A stretch of DNA of 10,282 bases from an uncultured Bacteroidales bacterium (GTDB taxonomy: Bacteria; Bacteroidota; Bacteroidia; Bacteroidales; P3): assembly GCA_900319595.1 (NCBI GenBank), contig ONOZ01000190.1, positions 1-10,282 on the forward strand. Direction: 5' to 3'. The notes under the pieces are model-generated. The model was not told the DNA's origin. It worked only from the letters and a program-made list of their open reading frames with translations, and made no database searches. How positions within the stretch are numbered: position 1 is the stretch's first letter; each line of letters begins with the position of its first letter. Made by a program: the position numbers and the translations under genes. Shown in pieces: positions 1 through 6,282 of the stretch.

Positions 1-1
1 G

Positions 2-97
2 GAGGAAATAAAAACTCGCAAACAGAATAAATACACCAATATTATTGCAACTTTTATGGAGCGTGCCGATAGAGGACTAATCAAAGGTTATCATTAA
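2..97 (+). CDS. C-terminal tail of an unidentified protein (5' end outside window)
   Basis: An open frame enters from the left edge and ends at TAA 95-97, giving 31 visible residues that are basic and end in RADRGLIKGYH. The frame is read rightward, towards xerC-hpf, and is followed about 25 bases later by a perfect terminator hairpin, which supports it as the true end of a gene. The fragment is too short to assign to a family. It is too short and too AT-rich to exclude a chance open frame by itself; the terminator placement is the main support. Confidence 0.5.
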   Translation, partial: EEIKTRKQNKYTNIIATFMERADRGLIKGYH

Positions 98-110
98 TAT
101 TATAATACTA

Positions 111-170
111 AAAGAAAAAACAACGTCAATTAAAAGAATTAAAGAAAATGACCTTTTAATTGACGTTTTT
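111..170. terminator. Bidirectional intrinsic terminator between convergent genes
   Basis: A perfect 15-bp inverted repeat pairs 122-136 with 153-167 around a 16-base loop. A T run follows on the plus strand (166-170). An A-rich run precedes it (111-120), which becomes a T-rich tail on the minus strand. It lies between the stop of the rightward partial gene at 97 and the stop of leftward hpf at 200, so it can end both transcripts. Confidence 0.85.
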
Positions 171-199
171 ACATGTATTCTATAACAGTATCCTAATTT

Positions 200-487
200 C
201 TATTTATCTTTAAACTTGCTTACTTGACTTTTTAGTGCATCTATTGAAAGCATTATTGCTTCTTCGAAAGTATCTGCTTGTTTAGATGCATACAAATCGT
301 TACCCCTAACGGCAATACGTATATCGGCAATTTTGTTGTTTGCACTCTCGGGTTTATCTACATTCAAAGTTACCTCTGCACCTAATAAGCCTGTAGCATG
401 ACGCTCTAATTTTGAAACTTTGTCATTTACAAAATCCACCAATTTCTCATCTGCTTTGAAATTTACAGCATTAATTTTTACGTCCAT
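200..487 (-). CDS. hpf: Ribosome hibernation promoting factor, short form (HPF/RaiA family)
   Basis: The 95-residue product has the length and layout of short HPF. The N-terminal strand MDVKINAVNFKAD is followed by the helix DEKLVDFVNDKVSKLERHA, a strand pair around EVTLNV and ADIRIAVRG, and the second helix (TFEEAIMLSIDALKSQVSKF). Family members bind the 30S decoding centre in stationary phase or stress and promote inactive 70S/100S ribosomes. There is no C-terminal dimerisation domain as in long HPF. The ATG follows xerC by only 20 bases, so the two are probably co-transcribed. Unlike most genes in this window it has a full Shine-Dalgarno site. The gene ends just before the convergent terminator. 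Confidence 0.93.
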   Translation of the reverse strand: MDVKINAVNFKADEKLVDFVNDKVSKLERHATGLLGAEVTLNVDKPESANNKIADIRIAVRGNDLYASKQADTFEEAIMLSIDALKSQVSKFKDK

Positions 488-493
488 AATATT

Positions 494-500
494 CCTCCTT
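494..500 (-). promoter_or_regulatory. Strong Shine-Dalgarno site of hpf
   Basis: On the minus strand AAGGAGG lies six bases before the hpf ATG, within the 20-base xerC-hpf gap. It fixes the hpf start. None of the other clear starts in this window has a comparable site; their leaders are A-rich, as is usual in Bacteroidota. Confidence 0.75.
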
Positions 501-507
501 TTTTTAT

Positions 508-1401
508 TTAGTTAAAGTTATGCTCAAACGAGCGTTTATATTCTTTTTTCAATTCTTCTATTGTCGTATGTGTATAAACTTCGGTTGTTTTCAAAGAAAC
601 ATGCCCCAAAAGATTCTTAACATTTACTATATCAGCACCTTCATTTATCAAATGCGTTGCACAAGTATGTCTAAACACGTGAGGCGAACGCTCGGATACG
701 TTTATGTTTTCCAAAAGTTTATTAACAATACTGTAAAGCATATACTTACTTAACACCTTTCCTTTCTTGGTTACCATAAGTTTGCTTTCCTCTATGTTAT
801 AACGTTTTTTTGTATCAATATATTTTAAAATATCATTAATTAATTTCGTTTCTATAGGAATTATTCGCTCCTTACTTCCCTTTCCTATTACCCTTAATTG
901 CCTGCTACTAAAAGAAATATCCTTTTCATCAATACCTAATAACTCCGCTTGACGAATGCCGGTAGAATACAGTATTTCTACTATAAGATAATTGCGAAAA
1001 GCATCAAAATCATCTTCATTAGGTCTGTTTTGTAACAAAATTGCCATATCATCATTTGTAATAGCAGCAAGTTTGCGTTTGCTCATTTTGGGCGGAATAA
1101 TTTTCAGCATCGGATTTTTAAAATCTTTATCCAAAGTCTCTCTCCATCTGAAATAGGTTTTCAAAGAAGAGATTTTTCTATTGATACTCCGTGCAGTAAC
1201 CTTACTTTCTGTCAAGGTCATTATCCAACTTCTTATACTATTGACAGTTATCTGCGAATCGTCATTTAGTATAGCCTTGTCTGTATCGTCTTTAATCAAA
1301 AAATTTTCAAACTGCAACAAGTCCGATTCGTATGCCTGCAAAGTCAAATCGGAATAATTGCGTCTATTTTTCAAATATGTCAAAAACTCATCTATATTCA
1401 C
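508..1401 (-). CDS. xerC: Tyrosine recombinase, XerC/XerD type
   Basis: The 297-residue length is that of the Xer chromosome-dimer recombinases. Residues 1-90 form the N-terminal SAM-like core-binding domain and about 110-290 the catalytic domain. The full catalytic set is visible: R150 (GIRQAELL), K174 (IGKGSKE), H241 and R244 (HVFRH), H267 (LLGHVSLKTT) and nucleophile Y276 (EVYTH). It should cut and rejoin DNA at dif-like sites during dimer resolution. Nothing suggests a mobile element: no att repeats or cargo. It sits directly upstream of hpf, an arrangement I recall as common in Bacteroidota. The start is a GTG at 1399-1401, chosen because the frame begins with the usual MxxDEFLxYL; a minus-strand TATCTTTG box lies only five bases upstream, so the leader would be very short. 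XerC versus XerD cannot be settled from this alone. Confidence 0.9.
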   Translation of the reverse strand: MNIDEFLTYLKNRRNYSDLTLQAYESDLLQFENFLIKDDTDKAILNDDSQITVNSIRSWIMTLTESKVTARSINRKISSLKTYFRWRETLDKDFKNPMLKIIPPKMSKRKLAAITNDDMAILLQNRPNEDDFDAFRNYLIVEILYSTGIRQAELLGIDEKDISFSSRQLRVIGKGSKERIIPIETKLINDILKYIDTKKRYNIEESKLMVTKKGKVLSKYMLYSIVNKLLENINVSERSPHVFRHTCATHLINEGADIVNVKNLLGHVSLKTTEVYTHTTIEELKKEYKRSFEHNFN

Positions 1402-1406
1402 AACGG

Positions 1407-1414
1407 CAAAGATA
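1407..1414 (-). promoter_or_regulatory. Possible -7 element of the xerC-hpf operon
   Basis: The minus strand reads TATCTTTG, a match to the Bacteroidota -7 consensus TAnnTTTG. The box ends five bases before the GTG of xerC, so transcription would start near or at the start codon. There is no TTG at the usual 19-21 base upstream spacing, so support is weak. Confidence 0.35.
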
Positions 1415-1433
1415 AAAAAAATTTTGATTTTCC

Positions 1434-1464
1434 TTTGTCATTTCAAAAAAATTTCTTACTTTTG
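1434..1464 (+). promoter_or_regulatory. Rightward Bacteroidota-type promoter in xerC upstream region
   Basis: TTTG (1434-1437), a 19-base spacer and TACTTTTG (1457-1464) match the TTTG-N19-TAnnTTTG housekeeping promoter of Bacteroidota exactly. It points away from xerC into a gap whose flanking annotated genes both lie on the opposite strand. Start of transcription would be near 1470. A strong terminator with a T run on the same strand lies at 1685-1722. Confidence 0.65.
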
Positions 1465-1510
1465 CAAAGTGAATTCTGAAAAATTTGGAAAAAATAATTG
1501 CCAAAAAATA

Positions 1511-1588
1511 ATGTGCAAGAATAAAAATAACAATCACGAGAAAAAATTCAGTAATCACACAAATAAAAAAAATAATCACGCTAAATAA
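1511..1588 (+). CDS. Possible 25-residue Asn/Lys/His-rich small protein
   Basis: ATG 1511 opens a 25-codon frame ending at TAA 1586. The peptide is almost entirely Asn, Lys and His, with an Asn-His pair recurring every seven residues (residues 8-9, 15-16 and 22-23). It lies about 40 bases after the predicted start of a rightward transcript from the promoter at 1434-1464, and the transcript ends at the hairpin at 1685-1722. The open frame extends upstream into antisense xerC, but only the part after the promoter could be made from this transcript. It may equally be a chance frame within a noncoding RNA of about 250 bases, because the stretch is A-rich and A-rich DNA encodes Lys and Asn by default. 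I know no homologue. Confidence 0.25.
   Translation: MCKNKNNNHEKKFSNHTNKKNNHAK
1532..1580 (+). repeat. Three AATCAC repeats with 21-bp period
   Basis: AATCAC occurs at 1532, 1553 and 1574, exactly 21 bases apart; the first and third copies continue with G. Twenty-one bases is two helical turns and seven codons, so the pattern may be a set of protein sites on one DNA face or the codon-level trace of the Asn-His repeat in the small ORF that covers it. Confidence 0.6.
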
Positions 1589-1684
1589 TAAGATAGACTT
1601 CCACAACAATGTAATTATCTCATTATCAGAAAATTAAGAAAGTCCACAGAAAACGCTCAGAATAATAGAGCATATAATAAATTT

Positions 1685-1722
1685 AGCCGTAGATAAGACT
1701 AAATCTTGCCTACGGCTTTTTT
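1685..1722 (+). terminator. Intrinsic terminator, strongest rightward
   Basis: AGCCGTAG (1685-1692) pairs perfectly with CTACGGCT (1710-1717), with an inner AAGA/TCTT pairing, and six T follow on the plus strand. It ends the transcript predicted from 1434-1464. It also lies 34 bases past the stop of the leftward gene at 1751; the minus-strand tail is A/T-rich but lacks a clean T run, so it may work less well in that direction. Confidence 0.8.
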
Positions 1723-1750
1723 GTATGTTTTATAAAATACTTTTTAGAGT

Positions 1751-3388
1751 CTATTGTTTAATAAACTTCTCGCTTATAGTTGTTTCATCGCAAAGAATCT
1801 TAATCAAATATTGTCCGCTTGGTAGATTTGCAGTATTCAGTTTGATGTCAGATTGTCCTTTGCTTAGTTTGTCAGTCATTATTACCCTACCAGACAAATC
1901 TAATATATTTATTATTGCCTCGCTTTGCAATCCTTTTGTATCCAAAATAATGTCATCTATTGTAGGATTTGGATTGATGTCTATTGAAACGGTGTTTTGT
2001 ATATCCGCAATACCACTTAATACATTAAAATGTAAAATAACTGTAGAATCACAACCGTTTTCTGCTTCAAAAACTTGCTCGTAGTCCCCGCTCTCAGTCA
2101 AAGTCAATGAACCAAATGTATAAGGCAACTCGCTATCCATAACTTCTACTGTCTGCTCAACAGATACATTTTGTTGTGCTATTATTTGCTTTACCTCCAA
2201 AAAGTCTTTGACTGTCAAATCCTCATCATAGCCTATTGTGTAAGTTATGGTATCAGTGTATTCTTCGTCATAGCATACAGTGTCTTCAACTTCCGCAATA
2301 AGAATAGGGTTAATCTTATCTACATAATCTGTATATGCCTCTTTATATATAGAATCTGATTCAGAAGGAACAAAAATAAGCGGTGTCTTGTTGGTTCTAA
2401 ATAATTGATCTATTGTAGGTGGTGTATTAGGCATAAATATTACACTATCACATGCAAAACTAGCATGATGCATCGCTCTATGTCTAATTGTCTCCACATT
2501 TTTAGTTATAATAATTTTCTTTAAATTCTTTCCATGAAGACACGACTCAGAGTTAAAAGCTGCGTGCCCGATGGATGTTACCGTACTAGGAACAATATAA
2601 GTTTTTCCGCCCCTATTTATCGGATATTTCAAAATTGCAGTTTTGCTTTTGTTCATTAAAACCCCGTCTAATGTAGAAAAAACTGTATTATTTTCATCTA
2701 CACTAAAACTCTTTAAAGCATAAGATGGAAACAAATTGCCTCCTATTTTTGTAAGTGAAGCAGGTAAATGCAATTGCTCTAATTTTGGAGAAGAATAAGC
2801 ATAAAATGCATATGCTCGTATAACTTTCGTTCCTTCTGGAATGTCGTAACTTATATCTACTTTTCGTGAAGGATAGGCATAAAGGGTATCCCCGTCAGCA
2901 GAAAACATAACTCCATCTATTGTTTTGAGATATGTTCCTCCGCTTGGCATATTGAAATATTTAATATAACTATCTGTAAAAGCATATGCATTTATAGTTT
3001 TAAGACTATTAGGTAAATCAAGCGTATCCTTAGTTGCTTCCTTAAACGCATAACTTTTCAATTCAGTTATTGTATTAGGCCAAGTTATAGAGGTAACGTT
3101 ATTTAAAGAACCCCCCACTTGATCTATAGCCGTGACTGTGAAAGTGTTTTCTTCATAATCTACTGTTGCAGGAACAACTAAATCGCCGCTATAACCTCCT
3201 GCTTTAGAGATAAAAGAAACTTGATTATCGCCACTACTGTATTTCGTTACCTTATAAAAAATACCACCTACCTCTATTGTATCTCCAACTGATATAGTCT
3301 GAGCCTCTGCAGCTTTAGGTATTCCATAAATACATAAATAGATAAACAAATAAGCAACACCTTTAATTAAAAAGTTTTGTTTTTTCAT
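1751..3388 (-). CDS. Secreted BspA-like leucine-rich-repeat protein with T9SS sorting domain
   Basis: This 545-residue protein begins with a signal peptide that probably ends at AEA|Q (residues 27-30). Residues about 60-345 are BspA-type leucine-rich repeats: recurring units such as LPNSLKTINAYAF, LPASLTKIGGNLF and VPSTVTSIGHAAF. Residues 365-458 are a linker with a GCDSTV motif typical of Bacteroidota adhesin-like proteins. Residues about 467-545 are a type A T9SS sorting domain, recognised by INPNPT near 471-476, DLSGRV at 497-502 and LPSGQYLIKI at 522-531. The protein should cross the outer membrane through T9SS, where the C-terminal domain is removed and the protein is released or attached to A-LPS. 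BspA repeats often bind host or matrix proteins, but binding here is inference. It starts 30 bases after the OmpA-family gene and is probably its operon partner. Confidence 0.9.
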   Translation of the reverse strand: MKKQNFLIKGVAYLFIYLCIYGIPKAAEAQTISVGDTIEVGGIFYKVTKYSSGDNQVSFISKAGGYSGDLVVPATVDYEENTFTVTAIDQVGGSLNNVTSITWPNTITELKSYAFKEATKDTLDLPNSLKTINAYAFTDSYIKYFNMPSGGTYLKTIDGVMFSADGDTLYAYPSRKVDISYDIPEGTKVIRAYAFYAYSSPKLEQLHLPASLTKIGGNLFPSYALKSFSVDENNTVFSTLDGVLMNKSKTAILKYPINRGGKTYIVPSTVTSIGHAAFNSESCLHGKNLKKIIITKNVETIRHRAMHHASFACDSVIFMPNTPPTIDQLFRTNKTPLIFVPSESDSIYKEAYTDYVDKINPILIAEVEDTVCYDEEYTDTITYTIGYDEDLTVKDFLEVKQIIAQQNVSVEQTVEVMDSELPYTFGSLTLTESGDYEQVFEAENGCDSTVILHFNVLSGIADIQNTVSIDINPNPTIDDIILDTKGLQSEAIINILDLSGRVIMTDKLSKGQSDIKLNTANLPSGQYLIKILCDETTISEKFIKQ

Positions 3389-3418
3389 TGTTTTGTTTGT
3401 TTTAAGTTATTCTTATTG

Positions 3419-6058
3419 TTAATTATCAAAAATTATCTCTCCTGTACCCTTACTGAATACAAACGGTCCAAAATCTTTTAAGCCATTTTTATTCAATATC
3501 ATTGTATATTCCATACCAGATTTGACAATGACTTCAAATTTTTCTGAGGTATATTGTCCAATGGCAGCATTTTTGAATACCAATACTGCATTTTCTAAAA
3601 TTTCACCTTTGGAATTGAATGCCCTGTCTTTATCTTTAAAATTATCTTTTGTAATACGTCCCGTCTTCAAAAACTTCATTGCTTGGTCCCAATCCAAAAC
3701 GGCAGCATCTTTATATTTTTCATCATATATCGCAGGTACAGCCGCTCCATTCAAAATAATATATATCTGAGCCTTATCGCCATCTATCATTGTAATAGGG
3801 ATATGGTTGGTCTTATAAACAATAGGTACATCTACTTCGGTCTGAGGTTTGTTGCCACTAACAATATCTACAACAGTAGCATTCAACGCTGCATCTGCCA
3901 AAGAATCTTTTACTTGCTGTGGAATGAAATCTGTACGCAAAATTCTAAATTCTGTCCTACGGTTAAGTTGATGTGCTGCCTCCTTTTCCTCTTTGGTTTT
4001 CAATGAATTTATATATTCATCTGTCAAAGTTGTCCCCTTTGCAAATTGATATGTCTTCTTGCCTATGGTTACAAAAGATTCACGTTTCAAAGTTCTTGGC
4101 ACTCTATCTCCATAGCCTTTAGCAATTAAACGCTCTGGCTCTATACCACGTGCAACCAAGAAATCTACAACGCTCTCTGCTCTTCGCTGGGAAAGTGTAT
4201 CGTTGGTCAAAGCGGGATATGGACGTGAGTCTGTATGCGAGCCTAACTCTATAACATATTGAGGATTATTGACCAAAATCACCAACAAATCGGAAAGTGA
4301 ATCTTGGTATTGGTCTAAAAGTTCCCAACGCGACAAATCATAACGTATTTCTGGCAGAACAATAGGTTCTTTTGATACTGGAATTAAACGGAAATTGCGA
4401 ACTATGTCTTTGGATGTAGTAAGCCCAACTGTACTTTCCTTCCCTTCTGCATTCATATAGTCAATTTGGGAAACTTTCAGTGTATAATTTACATTATATC
4501 TGATTTGCTCGCTACCAAATTTATACTTACCTTCATAATCTGTACGAGTTTCTATTTGGGTATTATCATCGCCAACCAACTTTACCTTTGCTCCAGCAAT
4601 AGATTGCATACTTTTATCATCTCTTATCTCTCCCGAAAGCGTATATACCAGCGGAGCCCTATAGAAAGAATAAATATCATAGCCACCTACACCACCTTCT
4701 CTATTAGAAGAGAAATAACCGCTTTCCTCCGCTGCAAGATTGTCTTCGCTACCACAATTGAAAATAATACCTATATCGTCCGAAGGAGTATTGATTGGAT
4801 AACCCAAATTTACAGGTTCTCCCCACTCTCCACCTTGCAATTCTGCCATAAATATATCATAACCACCAATCCCCTTTAGTCCATCTGATGAATAATAAAG
4901 ACGATTATTGCCCCTTAGTGCAGGAAACTCTTCTTTACCTTCTGTATTTATCAAATTGCCGAGATTTGTTACATTTCCAAAAGGTTCATCAACGCTACTA
5001 CGGGTTGCTTTCCATAAATCATAGTCTCCACGTCCCCCCGGACGATTGGAAGAAAAATATATTGTCAATTCGTCCTGTGTTACTGCTGGGTGAAAATAGT
5101 TGTAAGCCGTATCTCCTAAATCTATCATTACCCAATTTTCAGTTGCGTTTTCAACCTCTTTATCGGATTTTTTATTATCTTTTGTATTTTTGCTGTTCTT
5201 AGAATTCTTTGCACTTGCCGTTTTCTTTGCTCCTTTCGTACTTGTAGGGTCTGTAGGAGAAGAATATATGGCACAATTCAATTGAAGATTTTTCTTAACA
5301 TTGCATCGCGAGAAATAATAATGCGTCGTAGTTCCATTAGTTATCTTTATCAACTCTCCTTCATTGGCTTCAGTATTTATTCCCGTAACACTCAACGCAG
5401 AAGGTTCGCCAAAAATACCACTTTTTAACTTTGATGCAGTATAAATATCCGAAAAGTACTCACCTGTCCAAGCGTCCTTGTCTTTGCTTTCATCATTGTT
5501 ACGCGAAGATGTGAAAGTAATTACATTACAATCATTATTCTCGTCCCAAGTAGGTTTCCAATCGTTCCACTCTGTATTCAAATTCTTTTCGTTGCGAATA
5601 TCATATTTACCAGGATTAGCCATAGACTTTTTTGCAAACTCTATACTTTCTAATCTTCTCTTTGCCAAAGGGTCTTCTGGTACAAGTTTCAAATATTCTT
5701 TATAATTGTATTCGGCGTTATCCCAGTCAGTTAAAAATCTTTGAAAATCTGCCATATAAAGATATATTTTAGGTTGTACTTGATAGTATTTAGCTTTCAC
5801 CAATCGCTGATATGTCTTAATGGCACGCTCTTTGTCGTCCAAAAGCCTATAACACTCAGATTTTTGCCACAAGATTCTATTCTTCTCTTGTCTGTTGTTT
5901 TTTACTTTTGAATATGCTTTATCGTAAAGTTCTACCGCTGTAATATATTGTGCAGAATTAAAAGCCTCGTCTGCTTTTTTTGTCAATGAATTAGTCTGAG
6001 AAACAGCATTGAATGCAAATGCGACCAAAATTATTATTACAAATCTTTTGATATTCAT
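3419..6058 (-). CDS. PorE-like TPR/PD40/OmpA envelope protein with C-terminal degenerate retropepsin-like domain
   Basis: The 879-residue protein has a signal peptide (cleavage near residue 20, VSQ; no lipobox). Residues 24-145 are TPR helices. Residues about 160-470 are a PD40/WD40-like propeller with repeats IYFSSNRPGGRGDYDLW, YYSSDGLKGIGGYDIF and GYFSSNREGGVGGYDIY, broken by a Lys/Ser/Asn-rich segment (274-303). Residues 470-560 form a carboxypeptidase-regulatory-like beta-sandwich. Residues about 569-708 are an OmpA C-terminal domain with the peptidoglycan-binding Asp610 (SHTDS) and Arg626 (LSQRRAESV), and a roughly 42-residue insertion at 656-697. This order is that of PorE, the T9SS component that contacts peptidoglycan, although PorE is a lipoprotein of about 670 residues. 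Residues 743-879 follow the retropepsin pattern but have YDEKY (778-782) in place of DTGA. A periplasmic tethering or T9SS-accessory role is inferred. It shares an operon with a T9SS cargo gene. Confidence 0.85.
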   Translation of the reverse strand: MNIKRFVIIILVAFAFNAVSQTNSLTKKADEAFNSAQYITAVELYDKAYSKVKNNRQEKNRILWQKSECYRLLDDKERAIKTYQRLVKAKYYQVQPKIYLYMADFQRFLTDWDNAEYNYKEYLKLVPEDPLAKRRLESIEFAKKSMANPGKYDIRNEKNLNTEWNDWKPTWDENNDCNVITFTSSRNNDESKDKDAWTGEYFSDIYTASKLKSGIFGEPSALSVTGINTEANEGELIKITNGTTTHYYFSRCNVKKNLQLNCAIYSSPTDPTSTKGAKKTASAKNSKNSKNTKDNKKSDKEVENATENWVMIDLGDTAYNYFHPAVTQDELTIYFSSNRPGGRGDYDLWKATRSSVDEPFGNVTNLGNLINTEGKEEFPALRGNNRLYYSSDGLKGIGGYDIFMAELQGGEWGEPVNLGYPINTPSDDIGIIFNCGSEDNLAAEESGYFSSNREGGVGGYDIYSFYRAPLVYTLSGEIRDDKSMQSIAGAKVKLVGDDNTQIETRTDYEGKYKFGSEQIRYNVNYTLKVSQIDYMNAEGKESTVGLTTSKDIVRNFRLIPVSKEPIVLPEIRYDLSRWELLDQYQDSLSDLLVILVNNPQYVIELGSHTDSRPYPALTNDTLSQRRAESVVDFLVARGIEPERLIAKGYGDRVPRTLKRESFVTIGKKTYQFAKGTTLTDEYINSLKTKEEKEAAHQLNRRTEFRILRTDFIPQQVKDSLADAALNATVVDIVSGNKPQTEVDVPIVYKTNHIPITMIDGDKAQIYIILNGAAVPAIYDEKYKDAAVLDWDQAMKFLKTGRITKDNFKDKDRAFNSKGEILENAVLVFKNAAIGQYTSEKFEVIVKSGMEYTMILNKNGLKDFGPFVFSKGTGEIIFDN

Positions 6059-6111
6059 AGTTTTATATTATTTACTTCTTTATATTGTCTATTACACGTT
6101 ATATTTAACGG

Positions 6112-6143
6112 CAAAATTACGAAAAATATTATTAACTACCAAA
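6112..6143 (-). promoter_or_regulatory. Promoter of the OmpA-family/BspA-like operon
   Basis: Minus strand TTTG (6143-6140), a 20-base spacer and TAATTTTG (6119-6112) match the Bacteroidota TTTG-N19/20-TAnnTTTG promoter. Transcription would start near 6105, giving a leader of about 45 bases before the ATG at 6058. Confidence 0.65.
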
Positions 6144-6160
6144 TATTTTTTGATTAGTTA

Positions 6161-6196
6161 AATGTTAGAGATTTTTTGTTGCTCCAATCTAACATT
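6161..6196. repeat. Inverted repeat upstream of the OmpA-family promoter
   Basis: AATGTTAGA (6161-6169) and TCTAACATT (6188-6196) form a perfect 9-bp inverted repeat with an 18-base spacer. Neither side has a T run directly after the stem, so it is not a standard terminator. It lies just upstream of the -33 element of the OmpA-family promoter. Confidence 0.4.
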
Positions 6197-6198
6197 GC

Positions 6199-6250
6199 AA
6201 AAAGGATTGACTAACTTTAAATATTGCTTAATAATCTTATTGTTAGCCAA
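6199..6250 (-). terminator. Probable terminator of the 153/490-residue gene pair
   Basis: On the minus strand TTGGCTAAC (6250-6242) can pair with GTTAGTCAA (6215-6207) as nine pairs including one G-U, with a 26-base loop, followed by TCC and five T (6203-6199). The wobble pair forms only in the leftward RNA, as expected for a terminator of the gene ending at 6283. The loop is long, so confidence is moderate. Confidence 0.4.
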
Positions 6251-6282
6251 CCTTTGATTGTTTCGTTCATATTTATTTATAA

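Noticed and set aside
508..1401. Tyrosine recombinase as an integrase of a mobile element
   Set aside because: Length, N-terminal pattern and the hpf neighbour fit a housekeeping Xer protein; no att repeats, tRNA target or cargo genes are seen.
1358..1588. Full 76-codon rightward frame
   Set aside because: Its first part is antisense to xerC and lies before the predicted promoter; only the last 25 codons are listed, at low confidence.
1471..1722. Known structured RNA (6S, tmRNA, SRP, RNase P)
   Set aside because: The stretch is too AT-rich and shows no long stem, tag frame or recognisable conserved core apart from the terminator.
3422..3832. Active aspartic protease in the OmpA-family protein
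   Set aside because: The DTGA signature needed for catalysis is replaced by YDEKY, so activity is not supported even if the fold is right.
3683..5202. Several plus-strand frames of 75-140 codons across the OmpA-family gene
   Set aside because: They lie antisense to a gene with clear domains throughout and have the composition of reverse-frame shadows.
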